Shown in pieces: positions 37,100 through 48,599 of a stretch of 64,000 bases of DNA (positions are counted from its first letter, which is position 1; every line of letters begins with the position of its first letter). Under the pieces are notes generated by a model. It had not been told where the DNA came from. It worked only from the letters and a program-made list of their open reading frames with translations, and searched no databases. Made by a program: the position numbers and the translations under genes. The DNA comes from Gordionus sp. m RMFG-2023 (lineage: Eukaryota > Nematomorpha > Gordioida > Chordodea > Parachordodidae), in the NCBI RefSeq assembly GCF_954871325.1, contig NC_088775.1, forward strand, positions 34,077,561 through 34,141,560, written 5' to 3'.

Positions 37100-37655
37100 A
37101 AATAAAACATTTGTAATGGATGCAGCATTATAAAATCCGGTAACAAAATACAATATATCCTTGCAAGCAAAGCCTTTTTTTGCAAGGAAGTATTTTGGAT
37201 CCTTAATATTAAAAACTGACACAAATAATAAGAGAACCAATGTTGCGGCAGATAGCACCTTTGTAACATATGCTTGCAAATAACACTTGATAAAGATGAT
37301 GGCTACTTCTCTGTTGTCTTACACGAACGAATTAATCGAATGTGAAATCGCAGAAGTTGCTTCAGAATTTGATTCTCTTAAGATATTAGCTACCAAACAT
37401 TTTTCAGAAGAATCTATAACCACAAACTATTTAACTAGACTAAAAAATTTGCCTTATAATTTATACATAAAATATGTCTTCGATTTTTGGAAGATGGCAT
37501 TTTCTCTTCCTAAACTTTTAATATTATAAATGTTCTGTGTATTCTAACTACAAGCATACCCAGCGAACGTGTATTTTCCATAGCTGGACTCACTCTAAAC
37601 TCTAAAGGATCATCATTATGCCCTACAAATCTAAATAATATTTATAAGTGATAAT
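37100..37655 (+). pseudogene. hAT transposase C-terminal remnant
   Basis: Plus-strand pieces read FARKYFGSLILKTDTNNK, then an open stretch 37287-37529 (MATSLLSYTNELIECEIAEV...). After a break comes SIPSERVFSIAGLTLNSKGS, then LCPTNLNNI, which is the hAT dimerisation signature (usually SERVFS.AG......R..L.P...). The catalytic domain is not found. It belongs to the element at 34860-37877. Confidence 0.6.
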
Positions 37656-37885
37656 TAAAACTTATTAAAATCGTTAAATTATAGTTATAATTTATATAGA
37701 AATTTGGATAATATAGTAAAATTTTTATTATACAAGTATTTCCAACAATATTATAATTGTAATCAAAAAGCAGACACCGCCGCCGATTTTTGTGGTGCCG
37801 TCTAAATCGGTACGCTACTACCAGCCGATCGTTTTAAAAAAACACCGTCGCCGTTAAGGCTGTCGTCGACAGATCTAATTATTAT

Positions 37886-38366
37886 GCTATAACATATTAG
37901 AAATATTTACTTAAATAAAAAAAGAATTGCAGAAAATTTTTTTTTTATCTTTCTCATAACTTTTTGATATTTATTTTAGGCCTTATACATTATATGTACC
38001 CAACTAATTTAAAAATATTTATCCCATTCCCTAAACCATACATATATATGCTTTGGCGGAAATTAACAAAAGATATTAAAAAAATATCTTAAAATATTCA
38101 ACAGTTATGACCAAGCTTTTGACCATATCAATATACTTTCAAGTTAAGCTAGAATTTATGATGTAAAATAAAAACGTTTAGTTATAAAAAGTTTTGCTTA
38201 AAGCTTTTAGACAGTCTGAAAGCTTAGTAAAAAGCTGAATACTATTTCCTCAATAATGGTAAATTTTTTCAATTGGCATTTTAAAAATTATAGCTATTAA
38301 ACAGTATAGTAGCATCCAATGGTTTAAAAAGAAATCAACTCTTTCCGCCATTATATCACCAAATGA
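37886..38366. other. AT-rich spacer, no gene seen
   Basis: No coding trace is seen between the hAT TSD and the first candidate host exon. Confidence 0.35.
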
Positions 38367-38483
38367 GACTCCACCTACGAATATAATTATTCTGTTGTGG
38401 CACACGGTTCTGTCATTGTTAATATAGTAGTTACGGACGAGGAAGGAAGAGAAATCGAAGTAATGTTTATTATCCCATCATAG
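38367..38483 (+). CDS. Candidate host exon, unknown protein
   Basis: A 38-codon open stretch reads DSTYEYNYSVVAHGSVIVNI, continuing with VTDEEGREIE. Alternating hydrophobic residues suggest a beta-strand region. Codon use is less A/T-biased than in surrounding DNA. A possible donor (gtaatg) follows GREIE at 38460, in phase 0, and AG sites precede the exon at 38367. The family is not recognised. It may belong with the candidate exons at 38799 and 39852, but no splice pair proves this. Confidence 0.3.
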   Translation, partial: DSTYEYNYSVVAHGSVIVNIVVTDEEGREIEVMFIIPS

Positions 38484-38768
38484 TAATATCATTAAAAATA
38501 TATTCTGAGCTATCATAGGCCTCTATCGTCTGAGCGATATCACGATATTTCGTTTTTACTATAAACCGTACATTAGCTTTAAATATTGAATAATATAAAA
38601 GTAGATTTTTTAAAGTCTGAGAGTGTAATCATTTCATATAGAATGCAATATACGTTTAAAGGAAGAATAGGATTATTAGCGGCAAATTTTAGTTAAGCAT
38701 ATACTATATTGTCCGGAATATCTAATGATATATTTACATATAATGTAGAGCGATCATCGAATTTACTG

Positions 38769-38777
38769 TATATATAG
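38769..38777 (+). promoter_or_regulatory. Possible TATA box
   Basis: Tatatatag lies 30 bp before the ATG at 38799. The background is AT-rich, so this is weak, and the spacing leaves almost no 5' UTR. Confidence 0.2.
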
Positions 38778-38798
38778 TACTACTTCTTAATAAAGGTT

Positions 38799-38963
38799 AT
38801 GGAGAATATGTCTGACTTTAATGCCAACGATCAAAATCCAATCAAAAAGCTCTTTTTAGCCGTCTTACCGCTCATCTTCGTCCTGGTACTGGTCATATTA
38901 GGCAAATCAAATTACTCTTTTCCTCACTCATTCTATTCTTATCAATTAAGACCAGACTTTTAA
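38799..38963 (+). CDS. Small membrane-anchored protein or first exon, unknown
   Basis: An ATG at 38799 (second ATG at 38808) opens 54 codons. A polar N-terminus (MENMSDFNANDQNPIKK) is followed by a clear hydrophobic helix (LFLAVLPLIFVLVLVILG), typical of a signal anchor. The frame then reads on for about 19 residues to a stop. Alternatively, splicing at the gtactg donor after IFVL would join it in phase to the 3' exon at 39852. No family is recognised. Base composition is richer in G/C than the surroundings. The next exon candidate lies 0.9 kb downstream, past a hAT fragment. Confidence 0.4.
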   Translation: MENMSDFNANDQNPIKKLFLAVLPLIFVLVLVILGKSNYSFPHSFYSYQLRPDF

Positions 38964-38979
38964 TCATTATATATGTATA

Positions 38980-39180
38980 AAAGGCCTTTTTGAACGAATT
39001 ATTTATTCGATTCATATCTAATACGAATAACAAAATCGAATCGATTTATTTGTTGAATTATATTCTCTTCACTATTCGACAGAACTATAAACTAAAATAT
39101 TCAACATTATTTATATTATTCGAAATCATTCCCATTCGTAAATATTCAAAATTGTTCGAAATTGCTCTTTAAGTTGTTTC
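38980..39180. repeat. hAT end fragment (TAGGCCTA family)
   Basis: Motifs gaacgaattatttattcg, cgaatcgatttatt and attattcgaaatcatt match the subterminal repeats of the hAT at 51202-52333. It lies in the presumed intron of the candidate host gene. Confidence 0.5.
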
Positions 39181-39851
39181 TTGTAGATATTTTTATCTTT
39201 TAAGAAAACGTCAACCCCAATATTTAGGCCAATAAAATATTACACAAGCCTGGAGATTGATTTTACTCATAGATGATAGAAAGGTTTGGATATCTAGAAC
39301 AAAATCTCGTGGCTGCGTAATATTATTTTGGCTAATATCTTAATTTAAAATTTCCTTAAATTTAGAAAAAAACCTGATTTTATTTTTAATGTATGAAGTG
39401 ATATGATAAAGTATCCACACTGTGAATTTCAACCAAAATATTCCATTCAAATAGCAACAAATATATTTAAATAATATGAATAAGTTGAATATTCGATAAA
39501 TTATTTGAATAATTAGTTTTGCTTGAATTGCATTATTTGAAAAAAATAATTATAAATTGAGAGATTGAAAATTTCTACGGATTTTCATATGCCAATATGA
39601 CATTATATATTTATAATAAAAATTATATTTTACCATTTCAAATCGATAGTATCTAGATGATGAGAAAGGAGTAATAAAGAATTTACCTTCACAATATTTT
39701 TAAAGGGAATATATTTATTTTGGAAGAAAGGTAAAAATTTCGGCGTATTTCCACCAAATTATATTCTATTATAAATAATGAATTATAATACATTATTAAA
39801 TTTAACCCCCCCTTTTCCTCCCATTTTATTCAGTGATCCTTTGTTGGTTTA

Positions 39852-40028
39852 AAGGAAGAGATATATGTTTCAAATGCATGCCCTCCTTGGATTGTGGCAA
39901 AGCAGCGAGGGGTGCCACCAATAAGTACATGCCTGGAGGTCGGTCCGAATGGAGAAACAGAGTTTTACGAACCATCCGAAGATGAAGTTGCCGCCTTAGC
40001 GAAAGTAGCCGAAAGCTTGGCCAAATAA
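39852..40028 (+). CDS. Candidate 3' terminal exon of an unidentified host gene
   Basis: An open frame ending at TAA 40026-40028 reads EEIYVSNACPPWIVAKQRGV, PPISTCLEVGPNGETEFYE, then an acidic, alanine-rich helix PSEDEVAALAKVAESLAK. Codon choice is balanced and unlike neighbouring DNA, so it is probably a true coding end. A strong pyrimidine tract and tcag lie at 39806-39833, but that acceptor would put TGA directly in frame. The used acceptor is more likely the AAAG at 39854 (phase 0) or a nearby AG. The protein family is not recognised. A poly(A) signal follows 174 bp after the stop. Confidence 0.45.
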   Translation, partial: KEEIYVSNACPPWIVAKQRGVPPISTCLEVGPNGETEFYEPSEDEVAALAKVAESLAK

Positions 40029-40201
40029 CGTCATCTTCAATTTATTTTTCCTTACATTTCATTTAAGTTCTCGTTTAATGTTTAAAAATTTGTGATAGTT
40101 TTTTTTTTGAAAATAGTAATTTTGTTGTTATGTCATGTACTGCAGCATACCTAAACCCTGAACCTTTTAATCAGGGTTTTCGCGAATATATTTGTTCCAT
40201 T

Positions 40202-40207
40202 AATAAA
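40202..40207 (+). terminator. Poly(A) signal AATAAA
   Basis: A canonical AATAAA sits 174 bp after the stop codon at 40028, consistent with the 3' end of the candidate host gene. AATAAA is common in such AT-rich DNA, so this is supportive only. Confidence 0.4.
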
Positions 40208-40228
40208 ATATTGCCAGATTGAATTTAA

Positions 40229-41393
40229 CTTAATCATTCTTGTAATAACTTGACTAATGTATTCTATAACACAATAACCGCTCACCCACAAATAATGATA
40301 GTCTTAGATATATTAACGATTTTAAAGTTTTATTAGATGGTGCACTTTAATTAATCAATGTAAAAAAAATAAAAAGTTTGTTAGTTGATGCAATATATTT
40401 ATTATAAATAGTTAAATAATCGAATTTCATTCAGAAACATGCGCATTGCATGAATATTTTTTTCAGAAGAGAATCAGAGCATCCCTGTTTTTCTTGAAAG
40501 GGGGGGGAGGGTGTCCTATGGAATAATCATACCCATTTTTTAAAATCAATTATCACTGTTATTTTTTTATAATGAATATAAAATCAATTCTAATATAGAC
40601 CGTAATAACCAATTTTATTCTCTGACCTGATTAAAATTTTAAATTTTATTCTAATCATAAGAACACAAAAGTAAGATATAAAGATCGTTCGCGAATTTGG
40701 TAGAACGACATATTGGATCATAAATTTATTTGTGCCCTTTTGTTTTAAACAAGAATCAATAGATGCAGAATCAGCAGTTAATGAATTCAATAAACTATAT
40801 TTCAGAATCTTTTCACGATTTGAATATTCGGCGCATAATTTATACCTTAATATTAATTTGAACTAGATACCGAACAATGTTATGTCTAGATATCCGGGTT
40901 AAATAAGAATAATACATACTCCAAATATTATTTTAAAATTTTTACTTCAAGTCCTTCCACTAAGGCTTAGAAAGGAGTCAATTTATTAAAACATTTTATA
41001 TAATTATAAGGAAAAAATTGTACATATATTTTCATGGAAGGTGTTAGAAAATAAATTGAAGTTGAGGAACCAAAAACTTTCGACGGATGGTATATTCCTC
41101 TTACAAAAAAAAGGCATCTCCATGTTAAGAAAGGGTGAAAACAAAAAAAATTAATTATATTTAGTTCTTTCTTCCTTGAAAGAAGGAAGGAAAGAGTCTC
41201 AAAAAAATTTGAACGGGCCCGTGATTGGCTCATTTCATAATAATACAATATATAATGATATTTTAAAACTTGATATTATAAAACTTTTTACAATATGAGA
41301 TAAGAATAATTATATACGCGACATAGTTCTATTTAGAATTCAACTTAATTAATAATAAACTAGTGGCATCTCTTAATTAATATATAGTGAACT
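40229..41393. other. AT-rich intergenic DNA, no gene seen
   Basis: Minus-strand open frames at 40790-40590 and 41248-40967 show no recognised domain and probably occur by chance. Nothing else is seen. Confidence 0.35.
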
Positions 41394-41774
41394 AGAATAA
41401 ATACTATAGAATAAATTGTGTGTGATTGTATTGCATAAAGGAGGAATATTGAACAAGATGTGGTCTTTTTATTTGATATATAATTAAGGAGGAATATTGA
41501 ACAAGAATAAATACTATAAAATAAATTTTGTGTGTGCATAATTAAGGAGGAATATTAAACAAGATGTGGTCTTTTTATTTAATAATATAGTTATACAAAA
41601 GAAAACAAGTGGTCTTTTTATTTAATAATATAGTTATACAAAAGAAAACAAGTGGTATTCTAAATGAAAATATATATCAATATATATATGTTTTATCGCC
41701 TTGAGATGTATTTATATACATGTTAATTTCATTGAATAAAAAGATAATATAACAATTTAAGCGAACATGCAACA
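41394..41774 (-). repeat. Terminal repeat of the Ty3-type element, lower copy
   Basis: It starts agaataaatactatagaat and ends cgaacatgcaaca. It is the element's 3' LTR given its minus-strand orientation. It is longer than the other copy because of an internal partial duplication (the segments tggtctttttatttaataat and gaggaatatt recur). Confidence 0.75.
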
Positions 41775-42017
41775 TACACAACCTCTAAAAAAAATATATA
41801 AAAAAAATTAAAGTCTTGAAAACACAACATGGTACAAAAAATGGGGAAGGAAAGAACTCGTTTGGCATGCGGGAAGTAATTCTTATAATGTTAAATGAGT
41901 GATAGGGTTAATATTTAAGGTTACAATAATGGTTTCATTATTAAAATAATACCCAATACTTACATTAAGATTAACAAGGAATTATATAAAAAATAATGTA
42001 TATGGGGATAGTAGGAA

Positions 42018-42235
42018 CTACAATTGGGAAAGGGGAATTATTGTCATTATTTCCTAATATTGGAATATAATAAACAATTACAATTGGAAAGGGGAATTAT
42101 TGTCATTATTTCCTTATTTTAGAATATAATAAACAATTACATTTGGGAGGGGAATTATTGTCATTATTTGCTTATTTTGGAATATAAAAAACAATTACAA
42201 TTGGGAAGGGGGAATTATTGTCATTATTAACAATG
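42018..42235. repeat. About 58-bp tandem repeat, four copies
   Basis: Four units share acaattacaattgggaaggg, gaattattgtcattatttcc and a tggaatataataa tail. They lie between the end of the integrase region and the 3' terminal repeat of the Ty3-type element. Confidence 0.85.
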
Positions 42236-45200
42236 TAACTTATTAATCATAATTATAATAACTAGGAAATATGGAATATGTATGATACTTTAATATTTGT
42301 AACCAACAATATAAAAGTAAAAAAAATATAATGCAATATATTCCTATTGATAATTTCTAATGTGATCAATATGAACAAAAAGAAACTTATCATCTACCTG
42401 AATTTCCCAAATGACGTTACTAATTCTCCCAACGACAATCCCCACACCCCATTCTTGATTGGAGCCCACTTTGATAAAGACAGAGTTGCCTAATGTTAAT
42501 TCTCTGAAATTTATTCTTTTTACATTGGGTCTATTATCACAGTCATCGTCTTTTAAAAAACATTTCCATCTTAACTCCCTTCCGAATAATCTAAAAGCAG
42601 GTGATGACTTAGTAACTGCATGTTTCGTGTTGCGATAATTTCAACACATCTTCCAAAATGTCATCCCAGCCTCCTAATTTATATATCATATTTTTTGCTG
42701 ATCGTACAGCTCTTTCAGCCATACGACGCAGGATGGTATGCAGGAGTATATATATGTAGAATTTCCTTTTCTTTTAAAAAGTTATTAAAATCAACAGACC
42801 TAAAAGCTGGTCCATTATCTGATACCAATTCTACTGGATACCCAAATCTGGAAAAAGATTATTTAATACCATAATGGTGGTAGTCGCATTAATGTTTTTC
42901 ACCTTAATAATCTCTAACCAGCGAGAGTACCCATCAATAATTACTAATCCATAAAAATTTTTAATAGGTCCAAAAAAATCAATATAGACTCGGTACCAGG
43001 GTTTGTTAGGTTGTACCCAATAATTTTGTTTAACTTTTGGGAGTTTAGGCGCATTGATCATGCACATATTACATCTAAAAATCATTTCTTCAATATCTTT
43101 ATTGACTCCTGGCCACCAAAAATACCTTTCCATAGTATCTAACATCCTATACAACCCAATATGTCCCTCTTGTAACACACTAAGAAACTTTTTTCTTAAC
43201 CTTTGAGGATTAATAACTTGTTCGCCCTTAAAAATACAATCATTCTTAATATTCAACAACTTGCCGAATGCCTTGTAACCTTTAATCAGCGTATCATTTT
43301 CACCTTTTTCCAACTCAATTTTTTTAACTTGGATTAATTCTGAATCTAAAAAGGTTTCTCCTTTAATCAATTCTAAATTGTTAATTATTCTTACATCCTT
43401 CATATCATTATTAACATTAACAAAACAAATGATATCTTCCTTAATTAACCTTGATAACCATCAGGAATGATTTGATCCTTACCCCTCCTATAATTAATGT
43501 CAAAATCAAAACCGGCTAAACAAAAAGCCCTCTGTAATCTTGGAGACATATTGTAAAGCTTAACAGGATCTACTCCAAACAAATTCACCAGTTTATGGTC
43601 CGAAAAAATTTTAAATCTCCTACCTACTACATATTCTTTCCATTTTTTTACTGCCAAAACAACAGACAATCCTTCTTTTTCAATAATTGAATATCTTTTT
43701 TCAGCTCCAGCCCATGCCTTAGACATAAACTAAATTGGCCTTTCTAAACCATCTTCTTCTACCTGAAATAAGACTGCACCCATGCCTTTATTGGACGCAT
43801 CCGTTGAAATAAACAATTCCTTATTTCTATCACAATGTGCAAGAATTGTTGCATTACACAATTTTTCTCTAATTTCGTAAAAACTAGTTCTTTCATTGAT
43901 TCCCCAACAAAATTTATTACCCCTTTTAAGTAAATCATATAAATTAGCTGCTAATTTAGAAAAATCTCTTATAAATCTAGAAAGACCCAACCAAGAATGT
44001 AATTCATCCTTATTCTTAGGTTCGGTCATTGTACTTATAGGATCAATTTTTTCTTTGATTGGCAGTATGCCTTTGTCACTTATTAAATAACCTAAATATT
44101 TTATACTCTCTTTGTAAAACTCACTTTTTTTTATATTTCCAATCAGCCCAAATTCCAACATTCTTTCAAACACTCTTTTCAATTTATAAAAATGGTCTAA
44201 CTTATCCTTACCAAAATTAACAAATCATCTAAATAATAAATATCCCCATTAATATCAGCAAATATTTCGTCCATAGTCTTCTGGAAATAAGCAGTTGATA
44301 CTGTAAGCCCAAAAGGTAGTCTATTAAATTGAAAAAGACCCTTGTGGGTGGAGACGGTCAGAAATTTGGAAGTTTCTTTAGATACAGGAATCTGCAGATA
44401 CGCCAATAAGAAATCTATTTTTGAAAAAAACTTTTATTACCTACTTTAGCAATTATGTCATTAATCCTTGGAAGCGGATATTCAAAGCTTTCTAATTGTG
44501 GGTTTACAGTAACTCTAAAGTCAGCACAAACTCTCAACGTATTATCTTTTTTTAAACTAGCACTAATGGAGTGGCCCATTGTGAAAATCTGACAGGCTTA
44601 ATTACTCCCTGCTGGCGCCATTGCTCTATAGTGTTTTCTAATTCTTCTTCTAACTCGAAGGGCACTCTCATGGCCTTCACAAATTTTGGCTTTAAGTCAT
44701 TTTTTAATAAAATGTCTATTTCCAAATTTTTGACTTTTCCAATTCTATCATTAAAAACACAATCAAATTTCTTAATTAGTTTGTTGATGTCACAACTCTC
44801 TTCAAAATACCCTTTTTTAGTAAATAACGATTGAATGACATAATTTTTTTTATAAAATTTATCAGTATCTTTGAAAGGATTGTTAAAAGTTAAAAAATTT
44901 ACCATATCTCCTATCTCATTCTTATTAATAGTGTTTACATCAACGTTGAATTTGATTATGTCAAATTCTTAATCCAGTCTTGACCACATAGCGGTGGTCC
45001 CTCCCCATCCAATACATACAAATTTAAATATTTAATTGTATTCAAATATTTAACCTTAATATTCGAGACCTGACCAACGACTGTGATAGGAGAACCCTCA
45101 TAAAAGAATAATTTTTTAGAACAATTTTCCAACTCAAATTCTTCATAATTCTCCAATTTTTCAAAATCCTTAATGGGCAAGGATGTCACCGGAGAACCCA

Positions 45201-45876
45201 TATCTATCAAAAAAGAAAAATAGATTATTAAGTTACATATTAATCATAAAATCATTAATAAAATTTATCTTATTCCTTGGCCTCAAATTATATGGCGTTT
45301 GTATCATTTCTTGTTTTTTGAAATTGTTTGTTGATCTTAAAATCCTGCTTGTTCTCTTTCCAAGACGAATAGCCTTGCCAATCGGCTCTATCCTCTCTTC
45401 TCCAATTCTCTACATATGTTTTATTATTATTAATATCCAACGATTGAAATTTGACAACAATGTCCTCTATAATATTAAGCTCTGTAGTATTTTCTTCTAT
45501 CAACCTTGTTTTTAGCTTTTCATTACGACAATTCAACATAAATTGCACCGACAAAAATTCAGGATTGAGCCCCAAACCATACCCTTTTAGTCTATCGAGA
45601 TACTCTCTGGAAGACTCAAGTCTGTCCGGTTTTGTATTGAATAATTCAAATATGCGCGTAATCTTGTTTTTTTCAACTTTTTTTGTATTAAATCTTTCAT
45701 CTGTTGATACGATAAGTTATCTATGTTGTCCATAATACTAACAGCCATATCTTTGTCAATTGTTTCGAACAGTTTGTATTTCTTAGTTGCCTCATCAACA
45801 ATATTTTCGGCTAAAAATTTCAAATCCAATGTTTTCAATAGAACTTTGATTTTGATATGATTCCTATCCTCCACTA

Positions 45877-46172
45877 AGAATAAATACTATAGAATAAATT
45901 GTGTGTGATTGTATTGCATAATTAAGTAGGAATATTGAACAAGATGTGGTCTTTTATTTGATAATATGGTTATACAAAAGAAAACAAGTGGTCTTTTTAT
46001 TATATAATATATTTGTACAAAAGAAAATCAAGTGAAGTTGTAATGAAAATATATATCAATATATATGTTTTATCGCCTTGATATGTATTTATATACATGT
46101 TAATTTCAATGAATAAAAAGATAATATAAGAAGTATACAATGAATTACAACAATTTAAGCGACCATGCAACA
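45877..46172 (-). repeat. Terminal repeat of the Ty3-type element, upper copy
   Basis: It starts agaataaatactatagaat and ends cgaccatgcaaca, matching the copy at 41394-41774 over most of its length. It is the 5' LTR given the minus-strand orientation of the gag-pol region. Confidence 0.75.
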
Positions 46173-46225
46173 ATATATAATAAAAATAATTATTATAACT
46201 GATAGTACACGGAAGGCAAAGATCG

Positions 46226-48599
46226 AAAAATTTAATTTAATTTATTTAATTTATTAACAAATTATCTATCTATTTTACAAATTTCTATCCTATATATACA
46301 TTTTTTATATTATGATTATTTACATATACAGAATTTAAGAAAATAAAGAATTTATTTTAAGGTTAAAGAAAAAGAATTTATTTTAAGGTTTTTACAATAA
46401 CAAAGTAAAAAAGAAAATTTAACAAATTAATAAAATAAAATTTTGTTTTAAGGTTAAATAATTTAAATGACCTTAAAAAGTTTTATTTTATATTTAACAT
46501 TTTCCTCTTTTTTTCAAAGTTTTTCCTTATCTTGTTTAGTCCTAAGTTGATCATCCTATTTGTTGCTTTGATATACATTTGCTAGTAATGCGTGAGTTTG
46601 TTTGTCAGTTTGTTGAATCATCGTTTGTTGATAGTTTGCTGTTTGTATTTGATCATTCCCATTTCGCTTTGAACTTGAACTTGTGAATTTTGAACTTGAA
46701 CTTCACTTTTTCCCCCTTTAAAAATCTGTGTAGTATTTTCATTTGTTATTATGTTTGTTGATCTTTTCTTTATTTGATTTAAATGCCTTCTAATAATATT
46801 GTGTCCATTACTTTGTATGACAAGTTCTCAACTATCACTATTCCTTTGTCCCAATTATTTTATTTAAACTTTTTGTACCAATTGGTTGATTAACATTTTT
46901 GCCATAGTTGTTGTTGCCTAAGTAATATCTTTTTCATTGGTTTATTCGAATCGCTAGCTTGTTATCCTGATATTCTAATCATTCGCTTGATCATCATCAT
47001 CCCATCCCATTAGTTTGTTCATCTCGTTATTTATTATCATTTGTATTTAGTTATCATTGTTTTATCAATTTATCTAGAATAATTTTGGAATAATTGAAAT
47101 GATAATGGAATAAATAATTCATAAAATAAGAATAATAATCATATTTTGGAATATCGAATAATAGAATATTCTAAATTGTCGCTTTTTATATAATAATTTA
47201 TTTTATTTATTTTTTTTATTAAATTTCAATTATTTTTATTTTTAAAATTTTAATTTTACTCCCTTATTTTTCAATTTTAACAATTTCTTCGTATTATAAT
47301 TCTTCAACTTATATTTTATAAAGAAATTTTTCTTTAGTCTTAATTTTTTAACATATGATCTCCATATCACATCCTTAAAATCTTTTCTAACATCAAGATA
47401 TTTAACTTTTACCTTGCTTCTCTTTATAAAATTTGTTTTAAATTTCTTTATCTTCAAAGTTTTTCCAAATTTTTTATTACTTTTATCATAATAATAAAAG
47501 TTTATATTTTATAATTTTATTTAATGTTTATATCATATCACAATTATTTCTTTAAATTATAAAATATAATTTATCTTTTTTACTAATCTATTTTAATTTG
47601 AACATTTGGTACTAATTTACGTAATTAAATTTTTTTCAAGTTTTTATTATTATGAGATTTATAATTATAATAATCATTTCTATTATTGTTATGTTTCTCT
47701 TTATAATATTTGTTATCTAATTTTCTACTTCCATAATAATTTTTATTATTCAATTTTTTATATTGATTTCTGTTATAATAATTGTCTGTATCACTATCAC
47801 TATCACTATAATAATAATTATTATTTTTATAATTTTGACATTGAAAATTATTATTAGGATAATTTTCTTTTATCTCCTTTACCGATTTATAATTACATAA
47901 ATATTTTAATCTAAACATTGCTTCCTCATTAATTGAACTTTCATCTCTTGGTTCCATTGCTTCCATAGCCAAAAATAAATCTTCTGGTAAATTATGCATT
48001 AAGCTTAAAGTATTTTTACTATCGTAAAAATAATCTTCTAATTTCTCAATGGATTTATTTATGTTATTATGGTCCCATGTTGGTTTATTTATTAGATTTT
48101 AGAGATTTTATTATTAAAGTTTTTTTATTTTTTTTTATACGATGCACTTTTACATTTTGATCATCTCGTACGTGTTTTAGAATTAAACAAACATAACATT
48201 CCAGAATCCTCTTTCATCTAGTTTGACCATGTTCCAGAAGTCATATCTAAAATTGTCTCTGAAAAATATCTTAAAAAAATCTCTGAAGCAGCTGCAACGA
48301 TTAAAAAATTTAACTTAATTTAATTTCTTTTATTTAATTTAATTTATTAACAATTATATAAATCTATTTATTTTACAAATTTCTATCCTATATATATACC
48401 TATTTTATAATATGATTATTTACATATACAAAATTTAAGAAAATAAAGAATTTATATTAAGGTTAAGAAAAAGAAATTATTTTAAGGTTTTTACATATAA
48501 CAATGTATAAAAGAAAATTTAACAAATTAATAAAATAAAATTTTGTTTTAAGGTTAAATAATTTAAATGACCTTAAAAAGTTTTATTTTATATTTAACA
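46226..48599 (-). mobile_element. Gag-only LTR-type element, probable non-autonomous retroelement
   Basis: Direct repeats at about 46226-46499 and 48303-48599 agree closely at a constant 2100-bp offset over their right halves, for example ggttaaataatttaaatgac. Between them on the minus strand is an open frame (about 48.0-47.6 kb) with the acidic start EDLFLAMEAMEPRDESS, then an asparagine/tyrosine-rich, low-complexity basic tail, gag-like in character. No protease, reverse transcriptase or integrase is present, so it would depend on another element. A glutamine-rich coding trace lies near 46.5-46.7 kb. Family unknown. Broken. Confidence 0.5.

Larger units (their letters stand above)
34860..37877 (+). 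mobile_element. hAT transposon with perfect TSD, containing a second hAT
   Basis: The left end is TAGACCTGTGAGCC and the right end is inverted, GTCGACAGATCTA at 37877. Flanks 34852-34859 and 37878-37885 are both attattat. GC-rich inner terminal blocks (caccgacgccgatg and ccgccgccgatttttg, accgtcgccg) are shared in inverted form. A plus-strand transposase C-terminal remnant lies at 37100-37655. A different hAT (35243-36891) is nested inside. Confidence 0.8.
41394..46172 (-). mobile_element. Ty3-type LTR retrotransposon, broken
   Basis: A fossil LTR element lies on the minus strand between two related direct repeats. From its 5' side it has a gag region (about 45.3-45.9 kb) and an aspartic protease region (about 45.0-45.2 kb). 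Next are a reverse transcriptase with a YLDD catalytic box (about 43.7-44.9 kb) and RNase H (about 43.4-43.7 kb). Last comes an integrase with an HHCC-type zinc region and a core domain starting near IDFFGPI (about 42.3-43.4 kb). Order PR-RT-RH-IN places it in the Ty3/gypsy group. The coding region is interrupted roughly six to eight times. The two terminal repeats remain clearly alike, so the insertion is not ancient. Confidence 0.85.

Noticed and set aside
38990-39172. 60-codon plus-strand frame
   Set aside because: It is made of hAT subterminal repeats (gaattattcg-type) and has no protein character.
47606-47857. 83-codon plus-strand Tyr-rich frame
   Set aside because: It is the antisense shadow of the Asn/Tyr-rich gag-like frame on the minus strand.
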